DNA from: Pirellulales bacterium
Lineage (GTDB): Bacteria; Planctomycetota; Planctomycetia; Pirellulales; JAEUIK01
NCBI GenBank assembly: GCA_019694455.1
Contig: JAIBBY010000013.1
Coordinates: 37,344 to 101,343 of the forward strand
Direction: 5' to 3'
DNA: 64,000 nt
Shown piece by piece: positions 8,379 to 16,842 of the stretch. Every line of letters begins with the position of its first letter. Positions within the stretch are counted from its first letter, which is position 1. The position numbers were made by a program, and so were the translations under genes. The notes under the pieces were generated by a model. That model did no database searches and was not told where the DNA came from. It saw only the letters and a list, made by a program, of their open reading frames with translations.

Positions 8379-8990
8379 TCAATCGGCGCTGCCGATCGGC
8401 TGCAGCCATAACATTTTATCGATTGCGCGGCGCACCGTGCGCGAACTCACTCCGAGTTGCTCGCCAATTTCCTCGTAGGAGGCGCCCTGATATTTCATCT
8501 GCAACATGGCTTGATATTGCGGCGGATGGCTCGACAGCAATTGCGTCCATCGCTCGCGGGCAATAGCGAAGTCGCTGGGCGTGGGCTGACGCCGCACGGC
8601 GCGGGCGATGACCAGGTCTTCCGCCGAATCGATGCGCACCTCATTTTTCGCCGCTTGTTTTTGGTACACATGTCGGCGGCGGAAGGCGTCGATCACGCGC
8701 CGTTTGGCGATGGTGGTGAGGAACGAAATGAAGTTCTCCGGCGATTGAAAACTTTCCAGACGCGGGGCCGCCTCGAAGAACGACGCCCAAACGGCTTGCA
8801 CGAAATCGCCAGAATCGAACGCCACGCGCATTTCGCGGGTCATTGTGCGGCGCACGACGCGCAAAATGTGATGCCCGTAAAGCTCGACAATGGTCCAGCC
8901 CGCTTCCTGCGAACCGGCGCGGACTTGCTCCAGGAGTTCGCGGAACTCGTCGTGTTCAATGAATTCGGCGGCGGGCGACGGTGTCGGCAT
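8379..8990 (-). CDS. ECF-family RNA polymerase sigma factor
   Basis: A 203-residue sigma-70 of the extracytoplasmic-function type found in planctomycetes. Region 2 covers about residues 25-95 (LYGHHILRVVRRTMTREMR, then DFVQAVWASFFE and ISFLTTIAKRRVIDAFRRR). Region 4 is at 140-195 and carries the helix-turn-helix YEEIGEQLGVSSRTVRRAIDKM. It directs RNA polymerase to a specific promoter set. No anti-sigma factor is adjacent; instead a TPR-tailed kinase gene follows 52 bases downstream (13 bases if its TTG start is used), so phosphorylation-based control is possible but unproven. Confidence 0.9.
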   Translation of the reverse strand: MPTPSPAAEFIEHDEFRELLEQVRAGSQEAGWTIVELYGHHILRVVRRTMTREMRVAFDSGDFVQAVWASFFEAAPRLESFQSPENFISFLTTIAKRRVIDAFRRRHVYQKQAAKNEVRIDSAEDLVIARAVRRQPTPSDFAIARERWTQLLSSHPPQYQAMLQMKYQGASYEEIGEQLGVSSRTVRRAIDKMLWLQPIGSAD

Positions 8991-9027
8991 GATTGCTCAT
9001 TAGGCTAGCGGAAGGGCGCAGCGGAAA

Positions 9028-9984
9028 CTAAGGTTCCAGCGGGTCCGAATCGGTGCGGTTGCAGAAGGCGCGATGAATGTCAGCGTCAATTTGATAGTCG
9101 ACGGCCTGAACCGAGCCGTCGCACAAGGCGAAGTTGCACGTGGCCGGATGCGCGCTGCCGAACGCCTGAGGTTTTCGCAACGCCAACGTGTCTTGCAGCG
9201 GAGGTTCGAATCCAAAGCGATTCGTGTCGACGCAAAACCCGTTGTACATGCTTTCGTCGTCGCCGGGATCGGCGCCGGTGAAGTACTCGTCTGGCGGCAA
9301 GTACTTCTCGCCGAGCAGGTAAGTCGTCGACGCGCCATCGGCGACGTGGTTCAGGCTGTATTGGCTGCGCACGCAAAACAACCCCGTGATGGCGCGCGTG
9401 TTGGGCCAGTGGAAAGCGCTGTCTCCCTCCTCAAGCGTCAGCGGGCCATCAATCGCCGACGGATACACGTCGCCGCCATTGCCCGCATAGTCGGCTCGGG
9501 CGACTTCGAACACCGGGTCGGTTCCACGGGGTTGGCGCAAGTGGGCGCGTCTTTCGGTGGTGGGCCACGTTTCTGCGGAGCGTCGCGAGGGGCAGTTCAA
9601 CAGACCGTGCGGCGTGGCCAATCGCTTGGCGCTAAGCTGGCATTGCTCGCCGGCATTCGCGCCACGCCCCAGGTCGTGCAGGTCTTGCGCTTCGATATCG
9701 GGTAGCAGGTTGTAGACCCAGCCGCCGGGTTGGCGCTGGTCAAACCCTCGCTCGGGCATGCCCGGCCACGCCATTCCCCACCCGCCGGTGGGAAAATGCC
9801 CTTGTCGCTGGTGATGGTTAAGCATTCCGAGCGCCAACTGCCTGAGATGGTTGCGACACTCTGTTAATCGGGCCGATTCGCGCGCCGCCTGAACCGCTGG
9901 CAACAGCAATGCGATCAAAACGCCGATGATAGCAAGCACCACCAGCAATTCGATCAACGAAAATCCACGGTTACGGAATGCCAT
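9028..9984 (-). CDS. DUF1559 protein with prepilin-type N-terminus
   Basis: A 318-residue protein that opens with a type IV prepilin/type II secretion pseudopilin signal: [20 protein letters not shown], with the G-F cleavage site and Glu at +5, followed by [21 protein letters not shown]. The remainder is the DUF1559 domain (H-x-G-type cores such as [16 protein letters not shown] near the end), a very large planctomycete-specific family of surface or pseudopilin-like proteins with unknown function. It is followed on the same strand by the sigma factor gene only 37 bases away, but the two may not be linked functionally. Confidence 0.9.
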   Translation of the reverse strand: MAFRNRGFSLIELLVVLAIIGVLIALLLPAVQAARESARLTECRNHLRQLALGMLNHHQRQGHFPTGGWGMAWPGMPERGFDQRQPGGWVYNLLPDIEAQDLHDLGRGANAGEQCQLSAKRLATPHGLLNCPSRRSAETWPTTERRAHLRQPRGTDPVFEVARADYAGNGGDVYPSAIDGPLTLEEGDSAFHWPNTRAITGLFCVRSQYSLNHVADGASTTYLLGEKYLPPDEYFTGADPGDDESMYNGFCVDTNRFGFEPPLQDTLALRKPQAFGSAHPATCNFALCDGSVQAVDYQIDADIHRAFCNRTDSDPLEP

Positions 9985-10116
9985 CGCACCGAGATTTTAA
10001 GACGTCCGCAGCGCCGGGGGAAACAGCATCCGGCGCAAATTCGCAGAGAATTCGGCCTTTTCTATTTCCGCACTGACGATCTTGTCGCAGTTGTCGCACA
10101 AATCATTACCCGCAGC

Positions 10117-11586
10117 TTAAGCGATGAGGTCGTGAATTACCTCGCCACGAACGTCGGTCAAGCGGTAGTCGCGACCCTGAAAGCGATAGGTTAGCCGGGT
10201 GTGATCGAGTCCGAGCAGATGGAGCATCGTCGCTTGCAGGTCGTGCGGATGGACCGGATTCTCCACCGGCGCCCAACCCAGTTCATCGGTCGCGCCATAC
10301 GTGATTCCGCGTCGCAAACCGCCCCCGGCCATGAACATGCTGTTCGAGTACGGATGATGATCGCGGCCCAGCAGCTTGCCGTCTTTGGTGCGTCCCTCGC
10401 GAAATGGAGTGCGTCCAAACTCGCCAGTCCATACCACCAACGTCTCGTCCAATAGCCCGCGCTGCTTGAGGTCTAGGATCAACGCGGCGACGGCTTGCTC
10501 CATCGATTTACAGCGTTCAATGAGACCGGCTTCAATTTCCTGCTCTCGATTGGTGCCATGGAAGTCCCAGCCCCAATCGAACAGTTGCACGAAGCGAACG
10601 CCGCGCTCGACAAGTCGCCGCGCTAGCAGGCAATTGTTGGCGAAGCTGGCCGCGCCCGGCTGCGCGCCGTACGCCGCGAGCACCTGAGCCGATTCTTGAG
10701 CGATGTCCATTGTTTCGGGCACGACCGACTGCATGCGAAACGCCAACTCATATTGCGCGATGCGCGTGGCGGTTTCGGGGTGCCCCGTCTCTTCTGCGGC
10801 GATGGTGTTGAGATCGCGCAGCGTATCGAGACTCGCGCGGCGGAGCGCGCGATCCATGCCGGGCGGATCGGAAAGATACAACACGGGATCGCCGCCGGTG
10901 CGGCATTGCACGCCTTGATGCACCGATGGCAGAAAGCCGCTTCCCCAGGCAGCCTTACCGGCGCTGGGCAGCGAATTGCCGGAGACAAAGACGATGTAAC
11001 CCGGCAGGTCGCGACTTTCGGAACCAAGTCCGTAGGTGACCCACGAACCGATCGACGCGCGGTTTTGCGCGCGAGGGAAGCCGGTGTAGAAGAGCAACTC
11101 GGCCGGACCATGATTGAATTGTTCGGTCCACACCGAACGGACAATCGTCAATTCATCCACGACACTGGCCAGCCGAGGCAATGCTTGCGACAGCCACGCG
11201 CCGCTATCGCCATGCTGCGCAAACTTCTGCCGCGTGCCCAAGAGTTTTGGAGTGCCGCTGGTGAACGCGAACTGTTTGCCTTTGGTGAGCGACTCGGGGC
11301 AATCCTGGCCGTCGCGTTTGACCAGTTCGGGCTTGTAGTCGAAGAGATCCAGATGCGGCGGGCCGCCCGACATGGACAAGAAGATGACGCTCTTGGCGCG
11401 GGCCGGAAAATGTCCCGGCTTGGGAAGAAAGGGATTGTTATCGTGCGCCGCGGACGGCGAGGCCGCTGGCGCTGGCACACCGTCCATCAAGGCGAGCGCC
11501 ACGCTCCCTAGACCCAGCGCCGAGTCGCGCAAAAAGTGGCGCCGGGTTCGATGCAGCAACACGTTTTCCGCAGACGCTAGTTCCAT
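10117..11586 (-). CDS. DUF1501 (sulfatase-like fold) exported protein, copy 1
   Basis: A 489-residue member of the DUF1501 family. It has a Tat-type signal (RRHFLRDSALGLGSVALALM). Family landmarks follow: KSVIFLSMSGGPPHLDLFDYKP, NHGPAELLFYTGFPR, GVRFVQLFDWGWDFHG, VVWTGEFGRTPF and GRDHHPYSNSMFMAGGGLRRG, and a C-terminal HPHDLQATMLHLLGLDH. The fold is alkaline-phosphatase/sulfatase-like; the activity is unassigned. It starts four bases after the stop of the PSD1 protein, so the two form an operon, and such pairs occur many times in planctomycete genomes. A second pair is at 39.7-44.3 kb. Work on these families suggests roles in the breakdown of complex or sulfated carbohydrate, but this is not established. 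Confidence 0.9.
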   Translation of the reverse strand: MELASAENVLLHRTRRHFLRDSALGLGSVALALMDGVPAPAASPSAAHDNNPFLPKPGHFPARAKSVIFLSMSGGPPHLDLFDYKPELVKRDGQDCPESLTKGKQFAFTSGTPKLLGTRQKFAQHGDSGAWLSQALPRLASVVDELTIVRSVWTEQFNHGPAELLFYTGFPRAQNRASIGSWVTYGLGSESRDLPGYIVFVSGNSLPSAGKAAWGSGFLPSVHQGVQCRTGGDPVLYLSDPPGMDRALRRASLDTLRDLNTIAAEETGHPETATRIAQYELAFRMQSVVPETMDIAQESAQVLAAYGAQPGAASFANNCLLARRLVERGVRFVQLFDWGWDFHGTNREQEIEAGLIERCKSMEQAVAALILDLKQRGLLDETLVVWTGEFGRTPFREGRTKDGKLLGRDHHPYSNSMFMAGGGLRRGITYGATDELGWAPVENPVHPHDLQATMLHLLGLDHTRLTYRFQGRDYRLTDVRGEVIHDLIA

Positions 11587-11590
11587 CGCA

Positions 11591-14065
11591 TTACGGCTTG
11601 GTTAAGGTCTCGTCGAGATTCAACACCACATTCGACACCACGGTCCACGACGCCGCCTCCGCTGGGGCAATCTCGGCAGGCAGTGGCCCTAATGGATCGG
11701 TCGCTAGCGCATTTGCCTTGGCGGGTTCGTTGGCGAGTTGAGTATGCGATCGCTCGTAAAGCGCGACCAGTTGCGCGGCCTCTTGGGGAGTCGCCGGGCG
11801 GCCAACCGCCAGGGCAAAAGCGCGGCGAGCACGGGCCGCAGGGACATCAGCCTCGGCCATCACGCGGCGCGCCAGCGCTTGCGCGCATTCAACAAATACC
11901 GGGTCATTGAGCGTGACGAGCGCTTGCAGTGGGGTATTGGTGGGAATCCGCCGCAGGGAGCACACGTTGCGCTCCGGCGCGTCGAAGGCCACCATCGACG
12001 GATACGGCAGGTTGCGCCGCCACCGAGTGTAAATGGCGCGGCGGTGGCGCTCGTCGCCCGCGCTGGTTTGCCAATCGGTGCTGGCGCCGAAGGCAGCCGC
12101 CAATCCAAGCGATGGCTGCGGCGGCTGGACCGGTGGTCCGTACATTTTGGCGCTGAGCAAGCCACTTGCGGCAAGCGCTTGATCGCGAATCATCTCGGCG
12201 GAGAGGCGCACGCGCGGACCGCGCGACAGCAGTCGATTGTGCGGGTCGCGCTGGATCGCATCATGGTTTGCTCGCGAAGACTGGCGATAGGTCGCGGAGG
12301 TGACCAGCAGCTTGAGCATCTGCTTGGTGTCCCAGCCGCTCTCGCGATACTCCACAGCCAGCCAATCCAGCAAGTCGGGGTGCGACGGCGGATCGCCTTG
12401 CGTGCCAAACTCCTCGGCGGTTTCCACCAGCCCGATGCCAAACAACTCTTGCCAGAGTCGATTCACGGCCACGCGAGAGGTGAGCGGATTTTCGGCGTCG
12501 ACTATCCAGCGGGCTAGGCCCAACCGGTCGAGCTTGACGCCGGAGGGCGCGGGATGGAGGGCGGCGGGTACGCCTGGCACGACCGGCTCACCGGGACTTT
12601 GAAACTCTCCGCGGATGTAAACAAAGGTGTCGCGGGGAGTGCCGTCGCGCAGGATCGGCACGGTGGTGCTGATTGGCGCCAACTCGGCCTGGCGCGATTT
12701 CAATCGCTGATCGAGCGCTTTCCACTCGCTAGAAAGAGCGCGATGGAAGTCGCGCAGTTGATCTTGCTGCTTTTGGTCGCGCTTTTCCGCGGGCATGGCG
12801 AACAACGCGACAATTTCGGGGGGGAGCGTCGCCGGCTGGATCGTTTCTTCCCATTCGGCTTGTTTGGCGTCGCGCTGGCCGGTCGCTTCGTCCCACAGGG
12901 CCTGCGCCGCAGCCACTTCCGCCTTCAATCGCGCATAGTCGGCCTCGCGACCGACATGGGCCAGTTCCATCACGGGATCGTCGGTCTTGAAGTCGTCGGT
13001 TTGGTTGAAGATCGAAAAAATCTGGTAATATTCGCGCTGCGTGAAGGGATCGTACTTGTGCGAATGGCATTGGGCACAAGCAAAAGTTGTTCCCATCCAA
13101 ACAGCGAAGGTGGTGTTCACGCGATCGACGACGGCGGCGTGGCGGAACTCCTCGGGATTAACTCCCCCTTCGGTATTAACCTGCGTGTTGCGATGAAAGC
13201 CGGTGGCCAATATTTGTTGGGGCGTGGCATCTGGCAGCAGGTCGCCCGCCAATTGGGCAATGGTGAAGTCGTCGTACGGCATGTTTTCGTTCAAGGCGCC
13301 AATGACCCAATCGCGCCAGCGCCAGATCGTGCGCGGTCCGTCGGGCGCGTATCCCTGCGAATCGGCGTAGCGCGCCAAATCGAGCCACACCGCCGCCCAG
13401 CGCTCGCCGAAGGCAGGGCTTGCGAGCAAACGATCGACCTGCTCGGCATAGGCTGCTGGGCGGGTATCGTTGACGAAGGTCTCGGTCTCCTCTGGCGATG
13501 GCGGCAAGCCGGTCAGATCGAGCGACAAGCGTCGGAGCAGCGTCGCCCGATCGGCGGGGGGCGATGGCGCTAGTCCATCGCGTTCCAATCTGGCAAGCAC
13601 TAATTGGTCGATTGGGTTACCCGGCCATTGGGTGTCGCGCACCACCGGTAGTGGTGGTCGCTCTGGTTTGACGTAGGCCCAGTGCTTGGTGAACGGCGCG
13701 CCGCTGGCGATCCAGGCGCGCAAAGTTTCGATCTCGGCCGCCGTGAGCCGCTTGCCAAGATCGGCGGGGGGCATGACCAGCGATGTATCGCTCGCCGACA
13801 CACGGGCCAAAAGCTCGCTTTCGTCCGGCTTGCCGGGCACAATCGCGCGTTGCCCGCTTTCCAGCTCGAGCGTGGCGCTGGCGGCGGTATCGAGTCGCAG
13901 CCCAGCCTGGCGAGTGGTTTCGTCCTGACCGTGGCACTGTAGGCAGTTCCGCGCCAGGATGGGGCGCACATCGCGCACAAAATCGACTGAGTCGGCGCCT
14001 ACGGCCCCAGCGCGCGGCGCGACGAGTACGACTAGCGTCAACATCGCCATGGCGCGAATATTCAT
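11591..14065 (-). CDS. PSCyt1-DUF1549-DUF1553 (PSD1) cytochrome-type protein, copy 1
   Basis: An 824-residue exported multidomain protein. After a signal peptide (MNIRAMAMLTLVVLVAPRAGA) comes a planctomycete cytochrome c domain (ILARNCLQCHGQ, a CxxCH haem site; distal Met in the SLVMPPADLGKR region). The DUF1549 (PSCyt2) domain follows (LARLERDGLAPSPPAD, DLTGLPPSPEE, YDDFTIAQLAGDLLP, CAQCHSHKYDPFTQREYY with a second CxxCH). Then a short linker and DUF1553 (PSD1: LARWIVDAENPLTSRVAVNRLWQ, GTQGDPPSHPDLLDWLAVEY, TNTPLQALVTLNDP). It lacks the Concanavalin/LamG insertion seen in longer relatives. Two haem sites point to periplasmic electron transfer. I prefer ATG 14065 over GTG 14077. It is paired with DUF1501 copy 1, four bases downstream. 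Confidence 0.88.
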   Translation of the reverse strand: MNIRAMAMLTLVVLVAPRAGAVGADSVDFVRDVRPILARNCLQCHGQDETTRQAGLRLDTAASATLELESGQRAIVPGKPDESELLARVSASDTSLVMPPADLGKRLTAAEIETLRAWIASGAPFTKHWAYVKPERPPLPVVRDTQWPGNPIDQLVLARLERDGLAPSPPADRATLLRRLSLDLTGLPPSPEETETFVNDTRPAAYAEQVDRLLASPAFGERWAAVWLDLARYADSQGYAPDGPRTIWRWRDWVIGALNENMPYDDFTIAQLAGDLLPDATPQQILATGFHRNTQVNTEGGVNPEEFRHAAVVDRVNTTFAVWMGTTFACAQCHSHKYDPFTQREYYQIFSIFNQTDDFKTDDPVMELAHVGREADYARLKAEVAAAQALWDEATGQRDAKQAEWEETIQPATLPPEIVALFAMPAEKRDQKQQDQLRDFHRALSSEWKALDQRLKSRQAELAPISTTVPILRDGTPRDTFVYIRGEFQSPGEPVVPGVPAALHPAPSGVKLDRLGLARWIVDAENPLTSRVAVNRLWQELFGIGLVETAEEFGTQGDPPSHPDLLDWLAVEYRESGWDTKQMLKLLVTSATYRQSSRANHDAIQRDPHNRLLSRGPRVRLSAEMIRDQALAASGLLSAKMYGPPVQPPQPSLGLAAAFGASTDWQTSAGDERHRRAIYTRWRRNLPYPSMVAFDAPERNVCSLRRIPTNTPLQALVTLNDPVFVECAQALARRVMAEADVPAARARRAFALAVGRPATPQEAAQLVALYERSHTQLANEPAKANALATDPLGPLPAEIAPAEAASWTVVSNVVLNLDETLTKP

Positions 14066-14192
14066 CGTCGCAGTCACGATTCGTATCTGTCGGACCGAAA
14101 CCGTCAGGATACTCGGCTGACAACCTCAGTAACAAGCATTCGCGCGTATCGGCCGTATGCGCAATGGCCGCAAGTGCCGACGCCCACGCAAC

Positions 14193-14236
14193 AAAAAAGC
14201 ACTGGTTCAAGAACCTTGAGATTCTTGAACCAGTGC
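14193..14236 (-). terminator. Intrinsic terminator of the PEP-CTERM gene
   Basis: A perfect 15-bp stem, GCACTGGTTCAAGAA (14199-14213) with TTCTTGAACCAGTGC (14222-14236) and an eight-base loop. On the minus strand it is followed by six T residues (complement of 14193-14198). It lies about 30 bases beyond the stop of the minus-strand gene ending at 14266, and is one of the two clearest intrinsic terminators in the window. Confidence 0.85.
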
Positions 14237-14265
14237 CAGAGATTCCAGCGAAGCAGTAAGCGGCG

Positions 14266-15144
14266 CTAGGCGGAGCGGCGCTTCATACGGCGTACCAAGG
14301 GCAATGCCGCAAACAGGCCGACGCCGAGCAGTACGATCGATCCCGGCTCGGGGACCAAAATGCCGGTGAAGACCACAGTGCCGCCAAACACAGCGTTGAT
14401 GCCGGCGCCGAGGGTGGTGTCGCCTACGCTAAAGAGCGGCACCGTCACATTGAGCGGCAGCGTGAGGGTGACTGGTTGAGCGCCCGGCGGGCCATTGCCA
14501 AGCGCGATCGAGCCGAGCGACCCGTTGGGCAACGTAACCGTGGCCGCGTTTGTCAAAAAGTTAATCGAGTCACTGCCAATGAAGTTCAGGTAGCCCGACG
14601 AGCTGTAGCTGAAATTGCCGCCGCTGAGCGTCAGGTCGAGTCCACTGAAATCATATGTGCCCGTGCCAACTCCCGCGGCGACGGGCAGGTAGCTGTCGCC
14701 ATCGGCAATGGTGATATGTGGGGCCACCAATCCGAGGGTGACGCTGCCGCCGCCGACAAACGGAATGTTGGGACCATTGAGGGTCTGCACAATGTCGATA
14801 AACGTGAATCCGCCGCCGAGGCTGGTGAGTTGCCCTGGCGTGCCGGGTTGCGGGCCGCTGGTGAGCAAGTCGCCCAAGAAGCCAAGGGTTGCGGGCGGAA
14901 CCGCGTTGATCGCCGGCGCCGCGCCCTGAGGTGTGGCGTTTACCGCCGGAGTGCTCAGATCGTAGTGACCGAGCAAAGGAATGTCCGCAAAGAAAGTCAG
15001 CTTCGCGGTGAAGTTGCTTTGAGCGGAGTCGACTCCCAGCGCCATGCGGGCGGCTTGAGTCGGTTGCGCGAGCGCAAGCAGCGCAATCGCGGATAGAGCA
15101 ACGGTCGCGCAGCGACCTGCAAGAGCATTCAACTTGTTCGTCAT
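14266..15144 (-). CDS. PEP-CTERM sorting-domain secreted protein
   Basis: A 292-residue exported protein. ATG 15144 follows AAGGGAG at about 11 bases and begins a signal peptide (MTNKLNALAGRCATVALSAIALLALAQ, cleaved near QAA). ATG 15153 lies only two bases from the same site and is less likely. The middle (residues about 35-260) is Gly/Thr/Asn-rich, predicted beta, with no enzyme motif. The C-terminus VPEPGSIVLLGVGLFAALPLVRRMKRR is a classic PEP-CTERM anchor: VPEP, a hydrophobic helix, then an Arg/Lys cluster. The role is probably as a surface or exopolysaccharide-associated protein processed by exosortase, which is not encoded in this window. Transcription ends at a strong hairpin just downstream. 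Confidence 0.85.
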   Translation of the reverse strand: MTNKLNALAGRCATVALSAIALLALAQPTQAARMALGVDSAQSNFTAKLTFFADIPLLGHYDLSTPAVNATPQGAAPAINAVPPATLGFLGDLLTSGPQPGTPGQLTSLGGGFTFIDIVQTLNGPNIPFVGGGSVTLGLVAPHITIADGDSYLPVAAGVGTGTYDFSGLDLTLSGGNFSYSSSGYLNFIGSDSINFLTNAATVTLPNGSLGSIALGNGPPGAQPVTLTLPLNVTVPLFSVGDTTLGAGINAVFGGTVVFTGILVPEPGSIVLLGVGLFAALPLVRRMKRRSA

Positions 15145-15756
15145 CACTGGCATCTCTCCCTTCTGTGCGTGAACCGCGATCGCATGTCGATCGCGGCAAA
15201 ATTTGGTTGACTGACCCCTCGACCGCTTCCAGTCGAGTCTGGCAGTGACCTGTTCACGTGCAGACGGAGAGTTGCGTGACCGAAACGAATTGCCCAAGCA
15301 GGAACTGTGCAATCAACAAGATCGCAGGCGCCATGACCGAACCGCTATGTCACAGCAACTCATCGTTGCGCGAACTGCGGGGGGTGAGGTCAATGCCCGA
15401 GCAATAGTTGCCGGACCGAGCCGATGAAGAAGCGAATGGATCAGGACAGGCGGTCAGGTCGCCAACAGTACGACCTATCCATTCGAATTTCGGCTCTCAA
15501 CTCACCGTCATTAGCGTTACCAGGGCCTGTCGGGCGCCCCCGCAAATTGGGGGGCACTGGTAACAGAGTAAATCGGTCGTTCCAGAATGCAAGCACTTTT
15601 TTGATAAAATCCACAAATCGAACTTGCAGGGCATTTTTGCGGTGATTTCAAGCGGTTTTGTGGGTGATTCACGCGACCAAAATGGCAAAACCAGTTCGCC
15701 AAACTGGGTGCTATTCATTCGGCACTTTACTGCATCGCAGTTGTTACGATGAAGTA
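15145..15756. other. Divergent intergenic region with a compound stem-loop
   Basis: This 612-base gap separates the minus-strand PEP-CTERM gene from the plus-strand SGNH hydrolase and must hold both promoters. Its most visible feature is a compound stem-loop at 15516-15564. I see no ORF with credible protein features and no tRNA-like structure. Confidence 0.5.
15516..15564. repeat. Compound inverted repeat in the divergent promoter region
   Basis: Outer arms GTTACCAG (15516-15523) and CTGGTAAC (15557-15564) are perfect complements. Inside them CCCCC (about 15537-15541) faces GGGGGG (15549-15554) around a GCAAATT loop. No T-run follows on either strand, so an operator, attenuator or small mobile remnant is as likely as a terminator. 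Confidence 0.4.
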
Positions 15757-16728
15757 ATGTCTTGTCGGAACAGATGGTTCACTGTGATCGCGTATTGCGC
15801 TATGGCCGCCTCCGCGCGCGCGGCGACCGTGGTCGCCACCGGTGATTCGCAATCAGCGGCCTATGGCGACCGCTTGCAGGCGATGTTGACTCGGTTAGGT
15901 GTCGATGCCTCGGCATTGAAGTTAGCCAGCGGCGGCGCGACGAGCAAAGTATACGCAGGCGTCGATGTTGATCTTGCGACGACTCCACCGCGGGCACACG
16001 ACTTTGCCACCGACGCGATTGAACTGCAGGCCGATTTGGTGTTGTTCATGCTCGGGACGAACGACGCTTTGCAATCGGACGATTGGTTTCCGCAATATCA
16101 AACTTTGATCTCCGGAGCTTTTGATCGCCTGGACGCAGCGGGAGTGCGAGTGGTGATTGGTTCCAACTTGCCGATCCTGCCTTACGATGGTTATCCGCGC
16201 TACGCCGTAGGGGACGAACGGCTGCGCACGCTCTACCATCCGTGGCTTCAGGCGCAGGCGGCGCAGCGCGGCTATGTCTATCTGGACAACTACTCGGCCA
16301 TTCAGCAACAGGCTAATTGGCAATCTTGGTATAGCGACAATGGCCAAACGCCGGGATATGTGCATCTGTATTGGCGAGCGCCTGATGGGAGTCGGCCGGG
16401 CTACGATTGGCTAGCCGAGCGAATGGCGCGCGGCGTTGCACAGGCTTATGTAGGCGATGCCAATCTGGATGGCGTCGTCGATGGCGCCGACTACACCGCG
16501 TGGGCCGACCACTTACAGCAGGCGGGCAAGTTTCGCGATGGCGACTTCAATTGCGACGGCATCGTCGACGGCGCCGACTATACTTTGTGGGCAGATCACT
16601 TCAACTCGGCGGCGGCCGGCGCGCTGCCTGTGCCTGAGCCGAGCTGTGGCGTGCTGGGCACGCTGGCCGCGCTGCTGATCGCGGCGCGTTTTCGAGCAAA
16701 GCGACGTCAGCCAGCAAGCGCGCGCTAG
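15757..16728 (+). CDS. SGNH-hydrolase-like protein with dockerin repeats and PEP-CTERM anchor
   Basis: A 323-residue exported protein. It has a signal peptide (MSCRNRWFTVIAYCAMAASARA), then an SGNH/GDSL-type esterase core: block I ATGDSQSAAYGDRL with the probable nucleophile Ser, and block III LFMLGTNDAL (GxND). A canonical DxxH block V is not obvious, so activity is uncertain. Two calcium-loop repeats follow, DANLDGVVDGADYTAWADH and DFNCDGIVDGADYTLWADH, which are dockerin type I-like. The protein ends with a VPEPSCGVLGTLAALLIAA PEP-CTERM helix and an Arg/Lys tail. Both dockerin and surface-anchoring signals in one protein suggest a cell-surface carbohydrate or ester-processing enzyme. The ATG at 15757 is preferred to a TTG-type extension at 15658. 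Confidence 0.8.
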   Translation: MSCRNRWFTVIAYCAMAASARAATVVATGDSQSAAYGDRLQAMLTRLGVDASALKLASGGATSKVYAGVDVDLATTPPRAHDFATDAIELQADLVLFMLGTNDALQSDDWFPQYQTLISGAFDRLDAAGVRVVIGSNLPILPYDGYPRYAVGDERLRTLYHPWLQAQAAQRGYVYLDNYSAIQQQANWQSWYSDNGQTPGYVHLYWRAPDGSRPGYDWLAERMARGVAQAYVGDANLDGVVDGADYTAWADHLQQAGKFRDGDFNCDGIVDGADYTLWADHFNSAAAGALPVPEPSCGVLGTLAALLIAARFRAKRRQPASAR

Positions 16729-16781
16729 CACGCCGCGCGCCATCGTACTCGCCTGGACTTTGGCGCCGAGCATTGGCTACT

Positions 16782-16818
16782 CTGGGCCGCCCCCGGCGGC
16801 TTCGCCGCCGAGGCCCAG
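16782..16818. repeat. GC-rich hairpin between SGNH and LRR genes
   Basis: CTGGGCC (16782-16788) pairs with GGCCCAG (16812-16818), enclosing a GGCGG/CCGCC hairpin. There is no T-run. It may slow or end transcription of the upstream gene, or act in the 5' leader of the LRR gene that starts at 16843. Confidence 0.4.
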
Positions 16819-16842
16819 ACCGACTGATGGAGGGCCAAGACC

